A DNA stretch of 64,000 nt, taken from the NCBI GenBank assembly GCA_911728435.2, contig OU452201.1, positions 27,156,001 through 27,220,000 of the forward strand, read 5' to 3'. The notes under the pieces are model-generated. The model saw only the letters and a program-made list of their open reading frames with translations, had not been told where the DNA came from and did no database searches. The DNA comes from Apoderus coryli (Eukaryota; Arthropoda; Insecta; Coleoptera; Attelabidae). Positions 45,258 to 56,099 of the stretch are shown one piece after another; the first letter of the stretch is position 1, and each line of letters begins with the position of its first letter. The position numbers and the translations under genes were made by a program.

Positions 45258-45625
45258 AAATGGAGATATTGATTGTCCAGAGCTGTTAGAATTGCTTCCA
45301 TTTTATGTCCCTAATTTGCGTACAAGTAATAATAATAGTTTTTTACTTGTCAAGAGCGCGCACTAATTTGTTGTTGCATTCTCCTTTGTTCGTTATGTGT
45401 AATATTTGTAACCGTGTGTCTAGTGATTTTGATATATTTGATTCAAATTTGTCATGTATAAAACGTTTATTTTTAAGTAATTAGTTTAAGTTATTAATTA
45501 GTTATTATTGTTATTTTGATATTATTGTATTATTTGTAATATTTGTAATTTTTACCTGCCCTTTAATTGGATATTTATCTGTCTGGGCAGTTGTAATTTA
45601 AATAAATAATTAAAATAAATAAATA
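45258..45625 (+). mobile_element. LINE 3' end, same family as 38.5 kb
   Basis: The sequence is highly similar by eye to the reverse complement of 38450-38820, for example GATTGTCCAG(A/G)GCTGTTAGAA and CAAGAGCGCGCACTAATTTG. It keeps the CTGCCC...GGGCAG terminal hairpin and an AAATAAATAAATAAATGA tail. It is 5'-truncated within the last part of the protein region. Confidence 0.85.
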
Positions 45626-45761
45626 AATGACTGAATGCAGAGTAGTAGGTTTGGCAAAAATATTCTATCGTCGTTACTCACAATTATTTATTATTATTTG
45701 ACAATTTATTTCTGTCTCAGTACAATATTTTATTATTTTTTATATTATTTATTTAAAAATC

Positions 45762-45975
45762 CAGAGCCGTATTTAAAAAAAAACAAGTTGATGATGGTTT
45801 GTCAAAAAAGAAACGTCCTAGTGAAAATTTGTCAACGCTATCTTACTCTCCTTAAAAAGTAACAATGAGAAAGTGCTTTTAATTTTTTTATATCTGTAAA
45901 AATGTCAGAAATAAATAAAAACTAAAATCACAAAAAATTGTTTTTTAAAAAATTTTCGAAAACGGCTAAGTAAGT
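45762..45975 (-). mobile_element. Dispersed repeat copy 3 (partial, inverted)
   Basis: CAGAGCCGTATTT, AAGTTGATGATGGTTTGTCAAAAA, TTTGTCAACGCTATCTT and CTGTAAAAATGTCAGAAATAAATAAAAAC correspond to the reverse complement of about 29135-29340. It lacks the inverted ends. Confidence 0.65.
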
Positions 45976-46820
45976 TTACCTTGCGACCTACCGCAATCCA
46001 GCAATCAATGCAAAATCTAAGTCTTAAATACAATCTTGTAACCAAACAAGTAATACAGAGTAACAAATCTTGAAATATTACGTTCCTAAGAGATAACACT
46101 ATACAGTAACTTTTAATTCCAAATTTTTTTAATTTGAATTAATTTATTAGGATTTATTTTAAAAATATAATGGCCGGCTGTATTTTTTGTCACCTTACAT
46201 AATTATTTCCAATACAAAAAAAAATCAACTTCTTTTAAATGATTTTTTTTTATATTCTAATTATACTATTGAAGATATAGATACGTCTTGTTACCTCTAA
46301 AAAAACCCTTAATCTTGCTTAGTACTCACTAAGAATATACAGCCGTTCTAGATCAATCAACTTACGAATATAAAGAAATATAATATTGAAATTACAAAAA
46401 ACTGACCTATAGTGATAAATACTCGTGCACCAGGTGTATTAAATTAAGATATATTTAGAATAAATTAAAAAAAAATAAAATTGAGACTCTAACTAATAAT
46501 AATTACTATAGCTTCATGTGCACATGCTGATGCATGCGACGCCACTCGTGTATGATTATATCCCGCTAATCATACTGAAACAGAAACTAGTTAATTGACA
46601 ATCGTTATAAATTGAAAGTTAAAGATAATCGTTAAAATATTTTATAGTCTAGTTAATTCAGATCATAAAAGCTAGATCTAATTAAGTTATCCCAAAAGAC
46701 ATTCATTCCTAATAAAGACGTAAACCAAATTACTTTTACATAATGTCAAATAGGCTATTACAAAAATAAACTACTTGCCATAATAGCTATTTATGTATCA
46801 AGGGCATTATGAAGCCTATA
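45976..46820. other. No recognisable feature
   Basis: AT-rich noncoding DNA. Confidence 0.4.
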
Positions 46821-46825
46821 ATGCG

Positions 46826-46882
46826 CGTCAGGCGAAAATAGCCCGAGGGCCTTTCGCCCGAGGGATATATTTTTCGCCTGAT
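46826..46882. repeat. GC-rich hairpin with CCCGAGGG direct repeats
   Basis: TCAGGCGAAAA and TTTTCGCCTGA form inverted arms about 35 bp apart. Between them GCCCGAGGG occurs twice. The block stands out from its AT-rich surroundings. Confidence 0.7.
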
Positions 46883-46989
46883 GACAAAAATTTAATTAGT
46901 AGTATCAACGAAACAATTTTACTAGCATACTTCCAGTAATTGGTGAGTTATCAGTTCATTTGTTGATTTGATGCATCGAGTTAATTGTT

Positions 46990-47277
46990 GTTATTATATT
47001 TTAAAAATATAATCCTAACTCTTTGTGGACGAAGTATTCGATTCTCAGATCTACGTTGATAGTTAACGAGAATATGGACATCTCTAAATTCCATCGCCTA
47101 ATATCTTTTCTACACATAAAGGCTAATGGCTACAATCCTAAAAAATCTAAAATTTTGGATGGAGAACAAGTTTTAACTTTCATAAAGGAAGCTGCTAATG
47201 ATATGTGTCTTCTGCATACTGACTTAATGCGGAGAAGACATTCGAGTATGTCTACAAATACATATTACTGTTTTTGA
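46990..47277 (+). pseudogene. Tyrosine recombinase N-terminal fragment
   Basis: The frame reads MWTKYSILRSTLIVNENMDISKF, FLHIKANGYNPKKSKILDGEQVLTFIKEAANDMCLL. This resembles the core-binding region of insect Crypton-like tyrosine recombinases (YSMLRSTL...DIS.....FLK.KS.GY.PKKSK.L...E...F..EA.D..YL). It stops where the catalytic domain with ACRR(E/D)EL would begin. It may belong to the same family as the C-terminal relic at 3.2-4.4 kb. Confidence 0.45.
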
Positions 47278-48130
47278 CATATGAGTTAATTTGCAATTTT
47301 TTTGCCAAAAACAACATTATCAAAAATGCGATTTTTTCTCGTCGGTACTGACAGAGAGCTGCAATTTTACAGCGGCTTCATAAAACACAATTGTTGTATA
47401 AATTTTGACGCACATCGATCAAATTTTATACATAGTGTGAAAAAAGCAAGTTAGACTCCGAGACAAAAAAAAATGCAAATGTCGATTTTTTTAAATCCTG
47501 TATCTTAGATTGTCTAGGAATTAAACACTTAAATTGCGCGTCATAACATGTTTATATACCAATTTTTAACGGTTTTTGATTCATATATTTTAAGTGAAAT
47601 TAAAATAGTAACATGTTATAATATTCCATTTAAAAAAAATAGACTTGTGCACTTTTTTATGTTGGAGTTGAACTTTTTTCCTTCCTGTACAAAATTGGAT
47701 CCATATGTGCACAAAATAATAATAAAACTAATCTCGCCTTTATTTATATTATTGTCTTGGCGGAGTCTAGCTAAAGCTATTCTACTCAACCAAGACAATC
47801 CAACACAATACAAATTACAGCAGGATAGTACTTAAAATTTAAAACTATCCTATACCAAACAGCACTATAGTTTAAGACAAAAAACAAAGTCAATCTTAAA
47901 ATAAAAGCACCAATAACAATAGTAAATCAATAAGTATTTTCCAAATATGCAATAACTACATTCTCAACTATAGTCTATCCAAAATCACTGTAATATATAT
48001 TTTAACGATTCTACCGGGGCTATCCGTTCCCATGCCTCTTTAGATTATAAAAGGGAATCGACTGCAGCGTTTTTTGATACATATATAGGACGATATAAAA
48101 GGATACCGACAGTAATAAAAATAACTACAG
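47278..48130. other. No recognisable feature
   Basis: AT-rich. The open frame at 47548-47835 has no motif I recognise. Confidence 0.4.
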
Positions 48131-48134
48131 TGAC

Positions 48135-48355
48135 TGAAAAAAGTATTGGGTTAGTGATTAATCGGAAAAAAAAGGATTAGAGTTTGCAGATCATTATATG
48201 AATGAAACAAATAATTTTTTTCAACGTGTTATGTTCTCAGATTAATCTAAATATAATCGGATGGACATCATATGGTATGGCGAAGACATAATGTGGAATT
48301 TAAACAAGAAAATGTGTGTCCGTTAGTAAAACACGGTGGCCGAATATTGTAACCA
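48135..48355 (+). pseudogene. Tc1-like transposase fragment
   Basis: The conceptual translation, changing frame near 48255, reads DHYMNETNNFFQRVMFSD then a stop in place of E, SKYN, then SDGHHMVWRR and VEFKQENVCPLVKHGG. This is the first DDE block and following region of Tc1 transposases (VMFSDESKYN..GSDG...VWR.......N..PTVKHGG). Homology is lost near 48345. A weak DLNP-like phrase near 49018-49030 might be the C-terminal part after an insertion, but I cannot support that. Confidence 0.6.
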
Positions 48356-48359
48356 TGAT

Positions 48360-50085
48360 CTGTACAATAGTTTTTCTTAGATTAATAACATGAAAGACGA
48401 TCTATCAAATTACATAATAATTTTTAATAAAACCTCAAGTGGATGAAACTTTTCGCAATCACTGTAGCAGCCACGGCCGGTATACACCACGAGCGGAACA
48501 CATTTGTTTTCGTATTGAGCGGGAATTATTTTGTGATCAAGTGTAAGTATACAATATAATTTTTGTTTTTAAAAATATTTTGAAAATGGCGCTGTGGAGA
48601 CCATTTGATACAGAACCAAATGAGGAAGACGAGGTAACGGAGTCAGGGGAATCGGGTTGGGAGTTTAAGCATCAAGATTGCTGCAAAGCCAGCATCTTCT
48701 TTTAAATATTTATCATCAGTTAAGGTCTAAAAATAATGAAGTGTTATATTATAAAAATTTTACGTTCTATAGAAAATAGCATTCACTAAGTGAGTAAAAT
48801 TTGTTGTTAGTTTATAATATCGGAAGCACATTACTAAAAACAAAAACAGTCTTTTTCAGCGAAAGTTTATATGTTGCCGTGTTGGAGCGGCAAGGAAATA
48901 TACAGTATACTTTTATACAAATGAACAATTGTTAATACATAAAGAATTTTTAAAATATCGTAGGGCATGTAATGTTATGAAAAGTTACGACTATAGACTA
49001 TACCAGCCTTACTCTTGACTTAAACCCGCTCAGCGACAGCGACTTGAATTCACGTGGAATAGAATTGGTATGAAAAGCTACGTTCAACCAAAGTCCTGTG
49101 ATGTTGTGGAATCGTTAACTAATCAACATGTCGCAGATCACGATCATGTATGGCAGTCCTATGTATAAGTTTCAAATTGAAATATCCCGAAGTTTGTGTT
49201 TTGATAATTTTATGCACCAAACAAGACAAATGCACAACTCTCAAAAATTGCAAATTAATTCATAAGTGTCAAAAACAGTAGATAGGGCATATTAGTCCTC
49301 TTGTTGAATGTGACATCTCTTCTGAGGGTGGCATTGTCGCTAAATAAAATGAAACATTATAAATTGAGTTGCTCGGCAACTGAACTCTTAGTCGGCGAAA
49401 GATAATTTTTGGAAATGCTATCGGTAGGGTTATTATTGCCCACAATTCTTGATTTCGTTCTTGCTGGATGGCTCTCTCTGTTCTGTCTACACCCGTTTAT
49501 AGATGTGTTTTTTTGTTAAGATAATATAAGTATTCAATGACGTTGAGATTTTTTATTGCTTATTCAATCTGTGTACCACATCTTAAATAAAAAAAATATT
49601 AAAAGCCATTAAAACTATTCATCTTCAAAAGTATCGCGTATAACCTAATATAAATAACTTCTTAAGGTCTGAATTCGCCGATCTAAAACATCGGCGTAGA
49701 CTGCAGACAGCACACTAACCCACTATCACCTCGTATTAGTCTTATAAGCATTTAATACATGTAACTTCTACCTATAATATATTATGTCTATTTCTTATTT
49801 TATGAAATTGTCGGCGAGAGGATATTAGGTTATAGATACATAGGGGTACCTGTGTGAGTTGGTTATGCACGTCTGCTAAGGCAGATGGCTGCTTCTTCTT
49901 ATACAATACTGAAGAAGAGCCAGTGCTGATGATAGCAATGTAGTGCGATAATAACATTTTTAATGGTATGATCATTTTTCTTCTACATTTTTTCTTTTAA
50001 TAGAACATAGGCGTTCACTTTCGTTTAATAGTTTCAATTATGGATTTTTACAAAAAGCTAGCTTACCGCATTGTGTAATTAAGGA
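48360..50085. other. No recognisable gene
   Basis: AT-rich DNA, possibly including an insertion that split the Tc1-like relic. Frames here are short and motif-free. Confidence 0.35.
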
Positions 50086-50089
50086 TGTG

Positions 50090-51010
50090 TCAGAGGAGAA
50101 TAAGAGACGATAATTACTTTAGCACATTTGAATGTTAGGTATCTATTGCATAAAATAACCGATGTTATAAGTTTTATTTTAACTAAATCTTATGATGTTC
50201 GTGTCTGTCCGAAACCTGGATATTCTGTAGTTAATAAAGTTGGAATTTCAAGAGAAGGCTGTATATTATAACAATATATATTAAAGAATATAAATATTAA
50301 AATTTTGATGAAAGCATTCGTTATGAACAATAATTGTGGGTAAATGTGTTTGCTAGTGTTACAAAAGCTTATATTATATGTTCAATTTATCGACCCCTTT
50401 TGGATATTCTTGAATAATTTTGAGAAATTATTATCCAACATTTATGTTGAGTTGTAATTTCCGATCACTTGTACCTACTCCGGTTCCAAAAGATGGGAAA
50501 TTCAACCCCGCGTGATCCGAAGTTAATAAAAATTTTCTTATTTGATTTGACTCTAGGAAATGGATTTAAGTTCAATCGACTGAAATTGTTTATTCGAGTG
50601 CAATCATATAGACGCTTCATGTACAATTTTGCAGTGATAGCCTCAGAAGCCTTATAACCCCCGTGGCTTACTGATAATATTAAGTTTATGAGAAAATCTA
50701 AAGATAGTGCAGATTTAAAATATTACAAAAATATAAGAAATTTGACTACGGAAGTCATTCGAAACCGAAAAAGCATATTTCGAGTTTAAGCTTTCGAGCG
50801 GTTGAGGAATCCACAACAGAGAGTAAAGCAATATTGATCTAGATATAACTGCATAACAAATTAATGATAAGTTTTCCTCCATAAACTGGAGTGATGTTAT
50901 TACTGACTGTCAACTTAGTAACTACTTTGATCAAAATTATAAACAGCATTTGTAGTCAAATTTTAAGTTTAGTACCTACAATAGAAACTATTATAAAATT
51001 TATGCTAGCT
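50090..51010 (+). mobile_element. Jockey-like LINE endonuclease and linker, decayed
   Basis: The fragments in shifting frames are LSETWIF (about 50205-50225, the APE ETW motif), ICSIYRPLLDIL (about 50377-50412, the VYRPP motif) and, at 50661-50790, PPWLTDNIKFMRKSKDSADLKYYKNIRNLTTEVIRNRKSIF. The last is the (A)PW.TD.IK..(M)..RD.(A)...YK..RN.V...IR..K linker that precedes the RT. The RT itself is absent. Many stops. Confidence 0.6.
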
Positions 51011-51489
51011 ATCAAAACTAATCTGTACCTAATAACTAATTAACTGAACTTATGCACATTTTTAAACAAAAGCTCCTTATTTTGGACACCTATATAAAAC
51101 ATTTTTCAGACTGGTTTAGTTTGTATTAAGATAAAATATCAGGTAAGATTAAGTTAGGAAGCACTGCTCAACTTCGCCTTTTGTAAAAAATGTGTTTTTA
51201 TTGTAAGGATAAGAACAGTAAATTAAAATAAAACCCGATAATAATGCAAATAATTGATATTAATTCATTCATTACAACAGCTTTTTCTATATTCGACTGA
51301 CATCTAACTAAAAGATCCCTCTACTTGCGACACTCAAATTGAAACATTCAGTATTTTTTTAAATCTCAGTCGTTGACGTGTTTAGAGAGTGTTAACAAAA
51401 ACAACGACAGCAAGTGCAGTGCCCTTTCTGTATAGGAATATTGTGTCATATGATATAATAATTATTGATATATAAGCAATAACACACTA

Positions 51490-51660
51490 AATATTTATTT
51501 ATTTATTTAAGATACACTGCCCAGACAGTTAAATAATCCAATTAAAGGGCAGGAAAAATTACAATAAATTCTTAATATCTAACACTAAATTTATATTCTA
51601 AGAAATATATTTTTTATACAAGACAAAGTTGAATTAAAAATATCAATAGCAAGAGTGTTA
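51490..51660 (-). mobile_element. LINE 3' end, same family as 38.5 kb, older copy
   Basis: TATTTATTTATTTAAGATACACTGCCCAGACAG and CCAATTAAAGGGCAGG match the terminal hairpin and tail of the 38.5-kb LINE. Similarity continues more weakly through TTTTATACAAGACAAAGTTGAATT. Confidence 0.75.
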
Positions 51661-51917
51661 TAATAAACAGTTGCAGATGTGTGTGTACAATGCCCTTTCT
51701 ACACTACATATTATAACATTATACAATTAAGTTATTATTATTATACAGGCGGCCAATAGATTCAGACTCGAGACATTAGTGCAACCTTAAAAAGAAATTG
51801 AGATCAAATGGAATATATCAATATATTTCTCTAATAATGAAAGAAAGTATATATAGATACATTTCTTGCATCTCTATGACCCAGTTCATTAAGCTGTTTT
51901 TATTATTATTGAAATTG

Positions 51918-52825
51918 TAGCCCGTCTGGTGAGGACAGTAGAAAATCAATATTTCAATGACAAATGTGTCAACTTGTGTAATTTAAAAACAATTCTGCCA
52001 GATTTAGTTCATGTTAATAAAAATGAGTATAAATTAGTAGTTTTTTTAGATTTTTTTTTTTTAATACTTGTTATACCTACCGACTATTGTGGGAGGTGAG
52101 TAAATTAAATTTGTTGGAAAATCAAGTATCTAATAATGTTCCATGTGTAAATCTATTGTGTAATGTGTGGATTTATTGAGGAAAACACGGTAGAATATGT
52201 TTATGGTGAAAATCTTCAAATAAAGTGTGGCATCACCGAATTTCTCATATTTTCTTTATTGTTGCCAGATTTTGAATGAATTGAATGTAATGAAATAAAA
52301 ATAATATGGAATTTTTTGAACAACAAAATATTATTTTAGGAAAGATAAAATAAAATAAACTTGCGGAAATTGAGTTTATGTCTAAATATGCATCTGCATG
52401 TGTTTCGGGTGTAAATAGATTTCGGATTAATTACGCTATTGCGGAAATAATAAGTACGAGGTGTAGGATGAAGATAATTTCAAAGACATTCTAGCAGCAG
52501 AGCTTTGTAAGTTAGTATGTTGTTTAAGCGAGTAGATTCCATAAGAATAACACACAAATCTGTTTTCTTTTCTAATAACTTTACTTTAATGAAAAATGTG
52601 ACGATTTGGGAACGCAGTATTTTAAAGAATATTTTAAATCTTTCTCTTCAAAGGAGCATCACCAAAAGTCACCTACCGCCTAATCTAAATATTTAACTGT
52701 ATGTAAAAACACATGACATATTTTACAATTGTTTGGCTTCGGAGGATATGTTCACGAACTTTTACTCGTTTTGGCTGAAGGTTAGAATGAATAAGAGCTA
52801 ACACGTTTTATATTAGTAGACAAGA
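51918..52825 (+). repeat. Noncoding direct duplication, copy 1 (about 0.9 kb)
   Basis: This is collinear with 54377-55225 over its whole length. The best conserved part is about 52455-52615 (TAAGTACGAGGTGTAGGAT, TTGTAAGTTAGTATGTTGTTTAAGCGAGTAGATTCC, TAATGAAAAATGTGACGATTTGG), nearly identical in both copies. There is no open frame. GTAAGTTAGTATG within the core resembles a splice donor. It could be a dispersed element without recognisable ends or a local duplication. Confidence 0.7.
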
Positions 52826-52862
52826 AATGCCTTTGGGATTTCCCAGTCGTTTTGTGGTAGTC

Positions 52863-53040
52863 TTATCTATGACAAAAGTCATTGAGGGTCATAAAAAAAA
52901 TTCTAAAACAATTAAAAAAAAAATTAAAAAAAATCAAAAAAATAAAAATAGGAAAAAAACTATTGCCAGAGCTGGGTTTTGAACCCCTAACCTTTCGCAT
53001 GCGAAGCGAACGCCGTACCAATGACGCTACAGAAACCTGA
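52863..53040 (-). repeat. tRNA-Ala-like SINE
   Basis: On the minus strand TAGCGTCATTGGTACGGCG (A-box region), TTCGCTTCGCATGCGAA (anticodon-arm look-alike with the CGC anticodon context of tRNA-Ala) and GGTTCAAAACC (B-box) lie in tRNA order within about 75 bp. A T/A-rich tail follows to about 52863. Because the acceptor stem does not close and a tail follows, I call a SINE rather than a tRNA gene. Confidence 0.6.
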
Positions 53041-53660
53041 TAACAAATATTGTATTTTAATTTTAATAATATAGGTTCCAACTACCTAACTGGTGAAATT
53101 TTAAATGGGACACAACACACTGTATAAAAATTTTATGAGCCCATTCTACCTAAAAATACTAAGTTAAAAAAATATATATAAAAAACTACAAATTAAAATT
53201 TTTTTGAAACAATTTTTAACCACTAAACCAATCTAAAAAACTAAAAAAATCTGAAAATTTTTCTATTACGTTCTACCGTACCTAAAAATATTGAGGATAA
53301 ATAGAAACATTTTTGAGTGTAGATGTATAGTAGATGTAGATAACCTCTACGAGCTTATAGTTACACGCTAAAGAAATCATAAATTCAAATCTAAAAAAAT
53401 CAAAAGATTATCAAAATATTACTTTTTGTCTTAAAAAAAAATAACAAATACATCTTTGACTCACCCCGTACGCTAAAATTTCTAAAGATTTAAAAGTTTT
53501 TCGATTGCAATTTGGAAAAATTTTTAAATGTGGGCTAATTAATGTTTTTTTTGTAGCATCCTGTACATGCTGCTTATTAATTAATGTTGTTACTGATAAA
53601 TACTTAATTTAAATAATAAAGCTACTTGTCAAAATCAAAAACCTTATAAAATTTCATACT
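53041..53660. other. No recognisable feature
   Basis: AT-rich noncoding DNA. Confidence 0.4.
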
Positions 53661-53665
53661 ATAAT

Positions 53666-53796
53666 ATATCATATCTCTCTAATTTGAAATTCGTTGGTTG
53701 CAGTTATTATTCTACCATATCTCTCTATTTTTAAATTCGTTGGTTGCAGTTATTATTCTACCATATCTCTCTTTTTGAAATTCGTTGGTTTGTCAT
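53666..53796 (+). repeat. Three-copy tandem repeat, unit about 55 bp
   Basis: Three consecutive units each contain CATATCTCTCT, AAATTCGTTGGTT and, in the first two, GCAGTTATTATTCTAC. The third is cut after GTTGGTTTG. Confidence 0.9.
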
Positions 53797-54376
53797 AATT
53801 TGGTAATATTTTTTCTAACGTTGGTGTCACTTATTTTACTGATAATTTGCTTGACAGTTACCTAGTGTTAAATAGTTTATTATTTACATTAATATTCGCG
53901 TGCTTTTCGCCATTATTTTTATGTTTAAGATCAATTTCTACCAACATGTTGTATATTGTAGTGTTATAAAATGGTTATTCCATATAGTTGTAGTAAATTT
54001 AGAAGTTGTCATTGTGTATTTGAAGGAATTTTAGTGGAAAAGTATTAATAACCTAAAGTGACAGTATCATGAGAGCTGTCAAATCGCAATTTGTAGTTAT
54101 TTTACTCTAATATTACTATTAATTATAAAATGTTCAATAAAATTGTTAACATAGATTTTTATAGTTTAACCCTAATGTATTCCTAATTTAAAATATAAAA
54201 AAAGCAAAAAAAAGTTCAATGATACAGTTTTCAATAACAATAAAAACAGTTCCATTACCCTGTTTTGAACTTGCAACTTTACGATTACCAGAGTAAACGT
54301 TTAATATCTACAAATAGGTAACAGGTATTCCATGGTTGGTTTTTTAAAATAGCCTTTAAATGCAGAAGCTCGGAAC

Positions 54377-55225
54377 GTAGATGGTGAAGACGTTAAAAAA
54401 TCAATATTTTAACGTCCAATGTGTCAACTTGTGTTATTTAAAAACAATTCTGTCAGATTTAGTTCATGTGTATAGTACTAAATTAATTAGGAGTTTTTTT
54501 AGATATAACAATGTTTTAATATTTGATATATTATTGTGGTAGTTGAGTAAATTAAATTTGTTGGAAAATCATTCCATGTGTAAATATATTGCGTAATTTG
54601 TGGATTTGTTGACGAAACTACGCTGGAATATGTTTATAATGAAAATGTTCAAATTAAGTATGGCATCCGCGTATTTCTCATATTTTCGTCATTGTTGCCG
54701 GAATTTGAATGAATGACATATAAATAATATGGATTTTTTCAACAACGAAATTATTTTAGCAAAGGTAAAATAAAATAAATTTGGGGAAATTAAGATTATA
54801 TTTAATTAAACATCTGGGGTGTGTCGAGTCTAAATAGGTTTCAGTTTAATTAAGCTATTGCGCGAATAATAAGTACGAGGTGTAGGATAGAGATAATTTC
54901 AAAGACATTCTGGCAGCAAAACATTGTAAGTTAGTATGTTGTTTAAGCGAGTAGATTCCATAAGAATAACACACAAATCTGTTTTCTTTTCTAACAACTT
55001 TACTTTAATGAAAAATGTGACGATTTGGGAAGTATTTTAAAAATGTTTCCCTTCAAAGGAGCATCATCAAAAGTCAGCTACCGCCGAATCTAAATATTTC
55101 CCTGTATGTAAAAAAAATTACATATTCTACAATTGTTTGGCTTCGGAGGAGATGTGCATGAACTTTGACTCGTTTTGGTTGAAGATTAGAGTGAATAAGA
55201 GCTATCACGTTCTATATTAGTTGAA
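54377..55225 (+). repeat. Noncoding direct duplication, copy 2
   Basis: Partner of 51918-52825, about 2.45 kb away, in the same orientation. It differs by several short indels, for example loss of the CTAATAATGTT segment near 54570 and of ACGCAGTATTTTAAAGAAT near 55030. Confidence 0.7.
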
Positions 55226-56095
55226 AATTAATTAAAAAAGAACAAATAGTAACCCCTGTTTGGCTTCTCCCTATTGCCTCATATACTAAGCTCTTAAACA
55301 AAACATTATATTCAAGTAATTAAAAAGAGAATGCAAAACAAAAACGAGTGAGCTATTGGGTGAGATATGACACACTGATTGTGTCGCACTGGAGGATTCC
55401 TGCAGACTCCCTACCTCTACATAACGCCATAGCAGTCTTAATATTTTAAATTAAATAATTATTATTATCCCTTTCCTTTATGTTCCGCCTCTTATCTATT
55501 ACTTTACTTACCTACAATAATACTGGTTGCACTACCTGCTGTGATACTAAGTTGTCGTCAAGGTCGCGCGTGTGTATATCGAAAGTAAAACAATCGCTAA
55601 TCGACATGGGTATCTTCTTTTTTTTACATACACCATACCTACATATATTACAGTATATGTAGCCACAGCACGAGCCACATACTATTTTTAGATACATGCG
55701 GGCGCCCTCATTTTGCAGAATAAGAAAATAGTTGGCTTAGACCAACCACACATAGGTTATTACAGCCATTCTTTTTCAGACACAAGTTATAAAAAGTTAT
55801 TATACAGGTAACAGCTATAAACAATTATGTGCATAAGTACTTAAAAAGAGAAATAAGCAACATAAGATGAAGAGCGTATATTAACAATATGTGGAGATTG
55901 CTATCTCAAAATATTATGTTGTTTAATTTAATATGTGATCTGAATTTGGTCAGCTGTCATTATGAATTTTTCCTGTTAATCTTTACAGGTATGACTATAA
56001 CTATTTCAATATTGTTTTGATGCTTATTCGGTCAGGCCAGAGAATGACATGACGCTACGGCACTCTTGGCGTGTAGCCGCAACAGTGCGACAACT
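55226..56095. other. No recognisable feature
   Basis: Mixed-composition DNA without motif-bearing frames. Confidence 0.4.
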
Positions 56096-56099
56096 AAAT

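Noticed and set aside
48970..49170. C-terminal part of the Tc1-like transposase after an insertion
   Set aside because: Only a short DLNP-like phrase suggests it, and the following sequence did not match the expected order.
52964..53040. Possible genuine tRNA-Ala gene
   Set aside because: A- and B-box-like sequences and an anticodon arm are present, but the acceptor stem does not pair and an A/T tail follows, so a SINE is more likely.
53666..53796. CRISPR-like array
   Set aside because: Three adjacent degenerate units without spacers in a eukaryotic context; it is a plain tandem repeat.
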